Assembly (NCBI GenBank): GCA_036407095.1
Contig: DASWZV010000174.1
Coordinates: forward strand, 372,001 to 436,000
Length of the DNA stretch: 64,000 bases
Source: Gp6-AA40 sp036407095
GTDB taxonomy: Bacteria > Acidobacteriota > Vicinamibacteria > Vicinamibacterales > UBA2999
Direction: 5' to 3'
Shown here: piece by piece, positions 14,888 to 23,098 of the stretch
How the letters are laid out: every line of letters begins with the position of its first letter
Position numbering within the stretch: position 1 is the first letter of the stretch
Notes under the pieces: model-generated
Database searches by the model: none
Told to the model about the DNA's origin: nothing
What the model saw: only the letters and a program-made list of their open reading frames with translations
Program-made: the position numbers and the translations under genes

Positions 14888-16654
14888 CTAGCTCTGACAG
14901 CCCACCCCGTTCAGCGTGAACCCGTTCGGCCGTCCCGGCGTCCCTGTTCCGATGAATCCGAACGTGATGCTCGCATTCGGTCCTATCGTGCCGTTCCAGT
15001 ACGTCGCGGGATTGCTCGCCGTCACGACGCTGCCGTTCTGCGTGTAGTTGGCGTTCCACCCGCTGCTGAAACGTTCGCCTGATGTGAACGCCCACTGCAG
15101 CGTGTATCCCGTGATCGGCGTCGCCGATTTATTGACGACGGTCAGGTCCGCGTGGAATCCGCTGTTCCACTGCGTGACGATCGTGTAGTTCACCTGACAT
15201 CCGCTGCTCGATGACGGCGGCGGCGTGGGCGGGGGTGGCGGAGGCGGCGGGGGCGGCGGAGGTGGTGGCGACGGGGATGGCGACGGCGAAGGGGGCGCGG
15301 AGCCGACGGACATCTCGTAGAAGTTCGGGAAGTTGCCCGTCATCAACAGCATCGCGAAGAGTCGCCACGCATTTCCGTAGTAACTATTCGGCGTGTCCTT
15401 CGTGTTGCGCACGCGGTCGTACGCCGACTGCGGTGTCTCTCTCAGCGTACCGGTCGCCGCGCCGCAGTTGACCGGTGTGCGCGTGTCGGCTGCCCAGATT
15501 GCGGCCGCGGCGTTCGCCACGAAAAACGGCCACGGACCACTTCCGGTCCGCTGTCCGTTCATGCTGTGCTCGCCGATGTTGTCGAGCCCGACACTGCTGA
15601 AGAAGCTGCCGATCTCGTTGACGGTTGCGCGCGCGTCTTGCGTGCCATACCACGCTTTGTCCACGGCCGCGCGCCAGGCGAGGCGCGCCGCGTCGTAGCT
15701 CCACCACGAGAAGTTGTTGGGCTGCCACGGCACGAGCTGCGGCTCGCCGTCGTACCTCACCCAGTTCGGGACGAGCTTCGAACAATTGCCTGGTTTGCCT
15801 TGTGCGAGGTTCACGATCGCGTAGTTGCGCGTGATGACGTCGGCCCACGCCGCGCGTTCGTTGGTAAATCTGCCAAAGGCCGCGTAATACCCGGGCGAGA
15901 AGTACGACAGGTTGACGATGCCTTGCGGGTAGTCGGACGAGAGCGTCCACGAATCACCCGGCAGCAGCTCGTTCCCCGGATTGGCGGGGAGACCAGCCGA
16001 CGGGCTCCCGCCCGCCTTGTCGATCTCGTATTGATAGATCGCGCCGATCATGAGCGTGGCCTGGTTGCAGTAGTTGATGCCCCAGCGGCTCGAGGGCCAC
16101 GAGCCACGCTGCAGCTTGATGCAGGCGTTCAGCAGCCCGAGCGCAATGTCTTCGTCGGCGTCGGTCGCCGCCCCGGTGCCGAGTCGTTGTCCGGGGCTGC
16201 CGATGTGCCAGTCCATCAACCCGCGGGCGTTCAGGTGATCGGAGGTGAACAGCCACAGCCCGTCGAGCGTGGCTTGGTCGTCGAAGACCGAGGCGAGCAG
16301 AATCCCGTAGCCCTGACCTTCCGACACGGTCGAGCCACTGTCCACGCCGCCCATCACACGCAGCCGACCGTTGCCACCCGCGTTCGTCGCGGTGATCTGC
16401 GCCGACTTCCATTCCTGCCAGGCTTGCGACAGCTGCGCCGGATCGAACGTCACCGTCGTCGTCTGGTTGTACGGGAACAGGAACGGGTCGCTGGAATTGG
16501 CGAAGGCGAGCGACGTGCTCACGATCGCGAGCGCAAGCGCCGCGATCGTGGTCCGAACGAGTGTGATTCCTGGCAACGAGCGAGTCGCCGGCGAGATCCC
16601 ACGAGAGTCTGTGACCCTGGTGAGATCCCGCGCAGCGTGTTGTCTGATCGTCAA
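14888..16654 (-). CDS. Secreted GH8 endoglucanase with C-terminal CBM2
   Basis: A 588-aa glycoside hydrolase family 8 enzyme expected to cut beta-1,4-glucan. Order: signal segment ending SLAFA near residue 52, GH8 catalytic domain about 55-430 with VSEGQGYGILLASVF (acid Glu112) and TDADEDIALGLL (Asp165-Asp167 area), a Pro/Ser linker (PPSPSPSPS then a polyproline run), and a CBM2 cellulose-binding module about 488-588 (CQVNYTIVTQWNSGFHADL, surface Trp residues, closing Cys). The TTG start at 16654 overlaps the previous gene's TGA (TTGA), suggesting translational coupling; a later start is possible. It sits in the cellulose locus and could trim or release cellulose outside the cell. Confidence 0.93.
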   Translation of the reverse strand: MTIRQHAARDLTRVTDSRGISPATRSLPGITLVRTTIAALALAIVSTSLAFANSSDPFLFPYNQTTTVTFDPAQLSQAWQEWKSAQITATNAGGNGRLRVMGGVDSGSTVSEGQGYGILLASVFDDQATLDGLWLFTSDHLNARGLMDWHIGSPGQRLGTGAATDADEDIALGLLNACIKLQRGSWPSSRWGINYCNQATLMIGAIYQYEIDKAGGSPSAGLPANPGNELLPGDSWTLSSDYPQGIVNLSYFSPGYYAAFGRFTNERAAWADVITRNYAIVNLAQGKPGNCSKLVPNWVRYDGEPQLVPWQPNNFSWWSYDAARLAWRAAVDKAWYGTQDARATVNEIGSFFSSVGLDNIGEHSMNGQRTGSGPWPFFVANAAAAIWAADTRTPVNCGAATGTLRETPQSAYDRVRNTKDTPNSYYGNAWRLFAMLLMTGNFPNFYEMSVGSAPPSPSPSPSPPPPPPPPPPPPPPTPPPSSSSGCQVNYTIVTQWNSGFHADLTVVNKSATPITGYTLQWAFTSGERFSSGWNANYTQNGSVVTASNPATYWNGTIGPNASITFGFIGTGTPGRPNGFTLNGVGCQS

Positions 16655-17214
16655 GGACGTGGCGCGTCAGGCTGGCCGGGTGAACGCGGCGAGGTCGGAT
16701 CCGGCGATCCGGGGCTGCGCGGCGAAGTCGGGTCAGGTGATCCTGGCGTGCGAGGTGAAGTCGGCTCCGGTGAACGCGGTGAAGTTGGTGACGACTCCGA
16801 GCGAACCTCGATGTTGCTCGCGATGTTCGACTGTCCATCCTTCTTGTACTGAATGGTGACCTGCTTGCCGGTCATCGTCGCCAGGCCAGCAGCGCCCTTC
16901 TCGGCGCCGCCGATCTTGGTCGAGTCGTCGTACTTGAACTTCATGTCCGGGCCGGTGAGCATCTTCACCGTGATCGTCTTGGTCTTGGTGTCGACATCGG
17001 TGAGTTCGCCCGTCGCTGTGGTCGACGCCTGCGCCTGGCCGAGAGCCCCCGATGACGGAGATGGAGCAGAAGGCGCGCCGGGAGATGGCGGCCTCTGACC
17101 CGCGGGACTCTGTGCCGCGGGGCCATCCTGCTGGGCGTGCAGTGGCTGTGCGCTCACCGCGAAGACGAGCGCCAAAGAAGCGAGTCCGAGAAATACACCC
17201 TGGGTACGTTGCAT
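16651..17214 (-). CDS. Exported DUF5666-like protein with Ser-Pro repeat tail
   Basis: A 187-aa protein. Signal peptide about 25 residues ending LHAQ, a Pro-rich spacer, then a beta-rich segment TGELTDVDTKTKTITVKM, FKYDDSTKI, TGKQVTIQY of the DUF5666 kind. The tail (about residue 144 to the end, DNA 16785-16654) repeats an 11-residue unit TSPRSPGSPDP about 3.5 times, a 33-bp minisatellite. The ATG at 17214 has AGGAGG upstream. Its stop overlaps the GH8 start. Role unknown; context suggests an envelope protein of the cellulose locus. The 197 bases upstream to the next gene show nothing else. Confidence 0.75.
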   Translation of the reverse strand: MQRTQGVFLGLASLALVFAVSAQPLHAQQDGPAAQSPAGQRPPSPGAPSAPSPSSGALGQAQASTTATGELTDVDTKTKTITVKMLTGPDMKFKYDDSTKIGGAEKGAAGLATMTGKQVTIQYKKDGQSNIASNIEVRSESSPTSPRSPEPTSPRTPGSPDPTSPRSPGSPDPTSPRSPGQPDAPRP

Positions 17215-17411
17215 GGTTGCCTCCTGTGTGGGATGTGGCAACCAACGTACCAACAGGCTCCGTCTGTCGGCGACGCGATCTCTGACTGAAAGTGAAGACC
17301 GGAAACAGAGCGGCGTCACCACCGGCCTTCCGGTCGGGCTTCATGGCCTGGGTAGAAACGGGAGGGGTGGCGTATCGTCGTCGAACACAACCTTAGGCGT
17401 CTTGAAACCAA

Positions 17412-18527
17412 TCATCGCAACATCCATTTGGTCTTCAATCGACCTCGAGCGTCGAACCAGAACACGCCTTCGCGGGCGCCGAGCGCAAACAGCGCGAGGT
17501 TCTGGTCGTAATACTTCGCCGGACGTCCGAGCAGTCCCGTGCCGGCATCGCGCGACGACTGCACGCGGGCGAACTGTTCGCGGGAAAGTCGCGTCTCGCC
17601 GAGCGCATCGAGATACGGCAGCAGTGCCGCGGAGAATCCGACCGGACCCTTTGGATCGCGCGTCACGCCGTCGGCGGTGATCGTCGCTGGAGGGATGCGG
17701 GTGTCGCGGACGAGACGCGCCATGCCCGCGAGTGCGTTCAACATCTCGTCGCGCCCGGGCGTCGCCGGATCGAGCATGCCGGCCCACAGATAGGTGCGGA
17801 TCGCATCGTAACTGCCCTGTGACGAGGGAGTGAATCGGCCTTCGTCGGTAATCTCGATCCAGTCGGTGGCGAAGCCACGCGGCGAGGATGCGCGCACGAG
17901 CGCGGGGATCTGTTTCGCGATCTGATCCCACGGTCCGCTTTGATGCAGCGTCCGCAGTCCGACGAACAGTTGCAGGGGCAGATAGCTCGCGTTCAATCGA
18001 ACCGATCCTTCAGCGCGAAATCCGCGCGCGCCAGGAATAAGCATGGTCCCGACGTTCGGAAGCTGCGCCGTCTCTTCATTGGCGATGCGGGTCGCCAGCG
18101 ACTCGGCGATCTGTGTATAACGCGGAACGCTCCACGCGCTGCCCGCTTCGAACAGCGTATACGCCATCCATACGTCGGCATCCGACGCGGAGTTGTCGTC
18201 CAGGATGGCCCATCGATTGTCGGCGCCGCGCCCCCACAGCCATGCAGGCAGTTGAGAGGAGAGGGCGCCAGCTGTCAGGTTCAGTTCTGTCCATCTGAGG
18301 AGCTTGTCGAAGCGCTCGCGGTCGTTGGCCACCAACGAGAAGAACATCGCGTAGGCCTGTCCTTCTGAGGTCGTGCGATCACCAGAGTCCCGATCGATCA
18401 CCCGAATCTGTCCGTCCATGAAGGACATCGTGTAGGCCGTCCATAGACGTGGCCACTCGCGAGATGTGCAGCTCATCGCCATCGAGTTCGAGAGAAAGAA
18501 AACCAGGACGACGTTCAGCTTCCACAC
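17412..18527 (-). CDS. bcsZ: GH8 cellulase of the cellulose synthase locus (BcsZ-like)
   Basis: A 371-aa GH8 enzyme close in size to BcsZ, the periplasmic endoglucanase needed for good cellulose output. Motifs: TTSEGQAYAMFFSLV (acid Glu, residue 55), LPAWLWG, WAILDDNSASDADVWMAY (Asp 116/118 region), GFATDWIEI, SYDAIRTYLW. The GTG at 18527 was chosen for AAGGAG about ten bases upstream; it opens a short hydrophobic signal ending MAMSC, possibly a lipoprotein. It is divergent from the fused synthase gene at 18635, so the 107 bases between probably hold promoters for both. Confidence 0.9.
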   Translation of the reverse strand: MWKLNVVLVFFLSNSMAMSCTSREWPRLWTAYTMSFMDGQIRVIDRDSGDRTTSEGQAYAMFFSLVANDRERFDKLLRWTELNLTAGALSSQLPAWLWGRGADNRWAILDDNSASDADVWMAYTLFEAGSAWSVPRYTQIAESLATRIANEETAQLPNVGTMLIPGARGFRAEGSVRLNASYLPLQLFVGLRTLHQSGPWDQIAKQIPALVRASSPRGFATDWIEITDEGRFTPSSQGSYDAIRTYLWAGMLDPATPGRDEMLNALAGMARLVRDTRIPPATITADGVTRDPKGPVGFSAALLPYLDALGETRLSREQFARVQSSRDAGTGLLGRPAKYYDQNLALFALGAREGVFWFDARGRLKTKWMLR

Positions 18528-18634
18528 GGCTGTGTACTCCTTGGGCGCGCCTCTCGTCGGGAGAAGTCCTGATGCAAGTCCTCTGCACACCCTGAACCAA
18601 CCTCGACGGCCAGACGAGCATCGATATTGCTTGG

Positions 18635-21600
18635 ATGGGATCCGTGAGCGCGATGAACGCCAGCAACGACTTCATACCGCCGTCGCACGCACACGACCGT
18701 GTAGATGTGGGCGAACTCATCCTGGATCGCGGACGTCCGACCAGCGGCCGCGGTGCGCTGGACGATGAGCTTCGCTCCGTGCGTCCACGGTTGCGCCGAC
18801 CGCGCGGGAGGCTGGCGGCCATCGCGCTCGCACTGCTCGCAGTCGTGTTTGCGTGCGGGCTCGCCGTATTGATCATCGTTCCTCTCGGATGGCGCGAGCA
18901 GGCGATCGCGGGCTCGGTGCTGATCGCAGGTGCGATCGTGCTCGCGAAGCTCTCGCGATCGCCGACAGTGACGCTTGCGCTGATGGCGGTCTCGCTGTTC
19001 GCGACGCTTCGGTACGGCTATTGGCGCGCCGTTCAGACGTATGAGGGTATGACGAGCGCCGGGCATCTCCATCAGTGGGACACCGTATTCGTGTTGCTGC
19101 TGCTCGGCGCCGAGTTCTACGCCTTCGCAACGCTCGCACTCGGATACTTCCAGACGTTGCGCCCACTTCGACGGCCGGCCATCCCGCTGACCGATCCGCC
19201 CGCGCGGTGGCCGACGGTCGACGTCCTGATTCCGACCTACAACGAACCGCTCGACGTCGTGCGAGCCACCGTGCTGGGCGCGCTCGCGCTCGACTACCCC
19301 GCAGACAAGATCAAGGTCTTCGTCCTCGACGATGGCCGGCGCGACGAATTCCGCGAATGGTCCGCCCGCGTCGGCGCCGGGTACATGACGCGCACCAACA
19401 ACGCGCACGCGAAGGCCGGCAACATCAACGAGGCGCTGGCGCGGACCGACGGCGAGCTCATCGCGATCTTCGACTCCGACCACGTGCCGACGCGGTCGTT
19501 CCTGCAGATGACGCTCGGCTGGTTTGCACGCGATCGGCGACTGGGCCTGGTGCAGACGCCGCACCACTTCTACTCGCCCGATCCCTTCGAACGCAATCTC
19601 GGACAGTTCCGCAAGGTGCCCAATGAGGGGGCGCTCTTTCATCGTCTCGTGCAGGACGGCAACGACTTGTGGAACGCAGCCTTCTTCTGCGGCTCGTGCG
19701 CCGTGCTGCGGCGTGAAGCGCTCAATGAGATCGGCGGGATCGCGGTCGAGACCGTGACCGAAGACGCGCACACCGCGCTCCGCATGCAGTGCCGCGGGTG
19801 GAACACCGCCTACATCAACGTGCCGCAGGCCGCCGGTCTGGCCACCGAGAGCCTGTCGGCGCACATCGGCCAGCGGATCAGATGGGCGCGGGGCATGGTG
19901 CAGATCCTCCGCCTCGAGAATCCGCTCTTCTGCCGGGGCCTCTCGCTGTCACAGCGGCTGTGCTACTTCAACGCGACCACGCACTTCCTGTTCGCGGTGC
20001 CACGTCTCATCTTCCTCACCATTCCGCTGACCTACCTGCTGCTGGGAATGGTGAATATCTACGGGTACTCGCTCGCGGTGTTTGCGTACGCGCTGCCGCA
20101 CCTCGTGCTCGCGCACCTGACCAACGCCCGCGTCCAGCGCGGATTCCGATCCGCCTTCTGGAACGAAATCTACGAAGCGGTTCTTGCCCCCTACATCCTG
20201 TTCCCGACGCTGCTCGCGCTCATCAGCCCCAGGCTTGGCAAGTTCAACGTCACCGCCAAAGGGGGCATCGTCGAGCGCTCGTATTTCGATCACCGCGTGG
20301 CGTTCCCATTCGTGCTGCTCCTGGGGTTGAACGTCGCGGGGCTCGTGGTCGCCCATCAGCGGTTCGTGAGCGATCCCGCCCACCACGACACCCTGATCAT
20401 GAACGCCGTCTGGACGGTCTACAACATCGTGATCCTGTCCGTGGGTGCGTCTGTGGCGCGCGAGCGGCGGCAACGGCGCGGCGACGTTCGCGTCGACGTG
20501 CGCGTGCCGCTGACGCTGGTGATGCCCGACGGACGACGCGTGGCCGGGGTGTCGTCTCAGCTGTCGCGACACGGAACCACGGCATGGTTCGACACACCGG
20601 TGAAACCGCAGCGCCATGAACTCGTCACGATCGCGCTCGGTGGACGGGGGGCGCGATGCGAGATCGACGCGCGCGTGGTCGCGGTGAAGGGCCGGCGCCA
20701 TCTCCATCTGATGTTCCCGCGGTTGACGACGGCGCAGGAACGATTCCTCGTCGACGCCATCTACTCGAGGCCCGAGGCGTGGCTCCGGTGGGATACCGGC
20801 CGCCGTCATGATTCGCCGCTCGTCAGTCTCTGGCGGGTCGTGTGGCTGTCGCTTCGCGGACTGGTCGTGGTCGTGTGCGGCATGTTCACGCCGCCCCGCC
20901 ACGGACATACCGATGGGCGGGCTCGCCGACGCAAGCGGGCGCAGACCGCGACCGCATCGATGCTGGCCGTCATGGTCCTGTTGCCGGCGAGCGGTGTGGA
21001 CGCGCAGGTCGCACCTGTGATGTTTCACGACGGCTACGAGCTGCGTGAGATCTCGGGGCAAGGGTCGACGACCGTCCTGCAGCGCGACGGCGCGTTGCTC
21101 AACTTCTTCTTCGGCGTGCCGGTCACGAAGATCATCAGCGAGGCGACGCTGAGTCTGCGGTATGCGGCGCGCCTCGTGGAGCCAGACGAGGTGCGGCTGG
21201 AGCTGCTGCTGAACGGCTCGCGCATCGGAACGCTGGCGGTGCTTCCTGGCAGAGACGAGCAGGTCGAGGTTCCGCTTCCCGCCGATTTGCTCACCACCGA
21301 CAACACGCTCACGATCCGGCTCATTGGCCGGTGCGCTGCGTGCGTCCGTGCCGGCGTGCCATGGCTGGTCATCGACAGCCGCAGCCGGCTCGAAGTCGCC
21401 GGCACGAGGCTGCCGCTGGCCAATGATCTGGCGCTCCTCCCGCTGCCGTTCTTCGACGCCGAGTCGAGGCGCGCGTGGCAGCTGCCGATCGTGTTCTCGA
21501 GCGCGCCTGATTTCGATGAAGTGAAAACGGCGGCGATGGTGTCGTCCTGGTTTGGGGTGGCGTCCGACGTCCGGAGCGTGCGGTTTCCGGTCTCGATCGG

Positions 21601-23074
21601 CGAACTGCCGCAGGGGCATGCGGTCGTGCTCGTGCGGCGCGGGTCACCGCTCGAAGAGATGTTGTCGCTGCCGGCGACGCCACGCACGCTGATCGCGATG
21701 CGCGACAACCCGCGCGATGTCTACGGCAAGCTGCTCGTCATCGCGGGCGACGGGCCGGGAGATCTGCTTGCGGCGGCGCGTGCGCTCGTCAACAACGAGA
21801 ACCTGACGCGAGTCCATGCCGACGTGGTTCCGGTGGTGAGCAGCCCGGAGCGACCGCGTGCGGACTACGAGGCGCCACGATGGCTCGCGAGCGGCAAGCC
21901 GGCGCCGATCGGTCTCTACACGAGCGCCGATCGGCTGAAGCTCGCCGGCTCCGGATCGATCAACGTGTACTTCCGGTTGCCGCCGGATCTGTTTCTGTCC
22001 GCACAACAGTCGGTACCGCTGCTGCTGAAGTTCAGTTACGCGGGTGTGGGTGAGGACGCGAAGGCCGCGGTGCACGTACGGCTCAACGCCCAGGACGTCG
22101 ATAGCATTCGGCTCGAGCCGTCGTTGAAACTGGCCAAGCGCGAGGAAATCGTCCGGTTGCCAACCGGCCGCCTGCGCGCGTACACGAACACCCTCACGTT
22201 CGACGTCGACTTCGGCCGTACCGGCGCCAGGCCCGGCGTGTCGCAGTACGCCGCAATCGATCGCCTGTCGACGATCGATCTGCGAGGCCTGCCGCACTCG
22301 GTGGTGCTACCCAGGCTCGAGCTCGTGGTCGATGCCGGCTACCCGTTTACCGCGTGGCCCGATCTCTCGCGGACCGCGGTCGTGCTGTCGAATCGACCGT
22401 CGGCCCGTGAATACGAGTCGGTGCTGAACATGCTCGGGTTCTTCGGCGCGCAGACCGGGGCGGCGGTCACCGGCGTGACCATCGTCGACGCGGCGCGCGT
22501 GGATGCGGTTCGAGACAAAGACCTGGTGGTGCTGGGCACACCGATGACGCAGCCGCTGCTGACGGATTGGGCAGAGGCCATGCCGCTCGGTCTGATGAGA
22601 GACGGATCGGTGATCAACAGCGCGACCGAGTCGACGCTCTGGCTGCACCCGCAGTGGCCGTTCCGGCTCGAAGATCGTCCGCGCCTCGCGAGGCTCGTCG
22701 GCGCCGGATACACCTTCGACGCCGTGCTCGAGCAGTTCGTCTCACCGTACCATCGCGACCGATCCGTCGTGGCAATCGTGCCGGGCGACGACGGTGGTGA
22801 GACCGCGGCCGCCGCGTTCACGACCGGGCGCACCGGCCCTGTCTACGGCGGCATCGCGGTCGCGCGCAACGGACGGTTCGAATCGTTTCTCCTCGGCGTC
22901 ACGGCCTATCACTCGGGTCTGGCCACCGACTATCAGCGCGCGCTCGTGCTGCTGCTCGAGCACTACTGGCTCATCCCGCCGGTCGTGCTGATGGCCGCGC
23001 TGGTCATCGGCGGCAGCGTGCGGGTCAGCACCGATCGCATCGCCGCACGACGGCTCCTCGCACGCAGATCGTAA
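18635..23074 (+). CDS. bcsAB: Cellulose synthase, BcsA and BcsB fused in one chain
   Basis: A 1479-aa fusion. BcsA part: membrane helices around 60-175, GT2 domain with DDG (232-234), DSDH (280-283), TED (375-377) and QRIRW (413-417), more helices around 440-600, then a PilZ segment (about 605-750) with RRGDVR as the RxxxR motif. The (D/N)xSxxG motif reads QLSRHG. It polymerises UDP-glucose and extrudes the chain. An internal hydrophobic signal (about 768-790, MLAVMVLLPASGVDAQ) leads into the BcsB part (790-1479), periplasmic jelly-roll/flavodoxin-like domains ending in a TM helix (LIPPVVLMAALVIGG). AcsAB of acetic acid bacteria is fused likewise and processed. Start could also be the ATG at 18653. 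BcsC follows by 24 bases. Confidence 0.94.
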   Translation: MGSVSAMNASNDFIPPSHAHDRVDVGELILDRGRPTSGRGALDDELRSVRPRLRRPRGRLAAIALALLAVVFACGLAVLIIVPLGWREQAIAGSVLIAGAIVLAKLSRSPTVTLALMAVSLFATLRYGYWRAVQTYEGMTSAGHLHQWDTVFVLLLLGAEFYAFATLALGYFQTLRPLRRPAIPLTDPPARWPTVDVLIPTYNEPLDVVRATVLGALALDYPADKIKVFVLDDGRRDEFREWSARVGAGYMTRTNNAHAKAGNINEALARTDGELIAIFDSDHVPTRSFLQMTLGWFARDRRLGLVQTPHHFYSPDPFERNLGQFRKVPNEGALFHRLVQDGNDLWNAAFFCGSCAVLRREALNEIGGIAVETVTEDAHTALRMQCRGWNTAYINVPQAAGLATESLSAHIGQRIRWARGMVQILRLENPLFCRGLSLSQRLCYFNATTHFLFAVPRLIFLTIPLTYLLLGMVNIYGYSLAVFAYALPHLVLAHLTNARVQRGFRSAFWNEIYEAVLAPYILFPTLLALISPRLGKFNVTAKGGIVERSYFDHRVAFPFVLLLGLNVAGLVVAHQRFVSDPAHHDTLIMNAVWTVYNIVILSVGASVARERRQRRGDVRVDVRVPLTLVMPDGRRVAGVSSQLSRHGTTAWFDTPVKPQRHELVTIALGGRGARCEIDARVVAVKGRRHLHLMFPRLTTAQERFLVDAIYSRPEAWLRWDTGRRHDSPLVSLWRVVWLSLRGLVVVVCGMFTPPRHGHTDGRARRRKRAQTATASMLAVMVLLPASGVDAQVAPVMFHDGYELREISGQGSTTVLQRDGALLNFFFGVPVTKIISEATLSLRYAARLVEPDEVRLELLLNGSRIGTLAVLPGRDEQVEVPLPADLLTTDNTLTIRLIGRCAACVRAGVPWLVIDSRSRLEVAGTRLPLANDLALLPLPFFDAESRRAWQLPIVFSSAPDFDEVKTAAMVSSWFGVASDVRSVRFPVSIGELPQGHAVVLVRRGSPLEEMLSLPATPRTLIAMRDNPRDVYGKLLVIAGDGPGDLLAAARALVNNENLTRVHADVVPVVSSPERPRADYEAPRWLASGKPAPIGLYTSADRLKLAGSGSINVYFRLPPDLFLSAQQSVPLLLKFSYAGVGEDAKAAVHVRLNAQDVDSIRLEPSLKLAKREEIVRLPTGRLRAYTNTLTFDVDFGRTGARPGVSQYAAIDRLSTIDLRGLPHSVVLPRLELVVDAGYPFTAWPDLSRTAVVLSNRPSAREYESVLNMLGFFGAQTGAAVTGVTIVDAARVDAVRDKDLVVLGTPMTQPLLTDWAEAMPLGLMRDGSVINSATESTLWLHPQWPFRLEDRPRLARLVGAGYTFDAVLEQFVSPYHRDRSVVAIVPGDDGGETAAAAFTTGRTGPVYGGIAVARNGRFESFLLGVTAYHSGLATDYQRALVLLLEHYWLIPPVVLMAALVIGGSVRVSTDRIAARRLLARRS

Positions 23075-23098
23075 ACCTTCTCTCGGGGGGTGAAAGGC

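Noticed and set aside
14578..14919. Short plus- and minus-strand frames around family A copy 1
   Set aside because: Each is the translation of an inverted repeat; both strands give similar Arg/Ser-rich peptides.
16651..16785. Assembly artefact from the 33-bp repeats
   Set aside because: The repeats stay in frame, differ slightly from each other and end in a normal stop overlapping the next gene.
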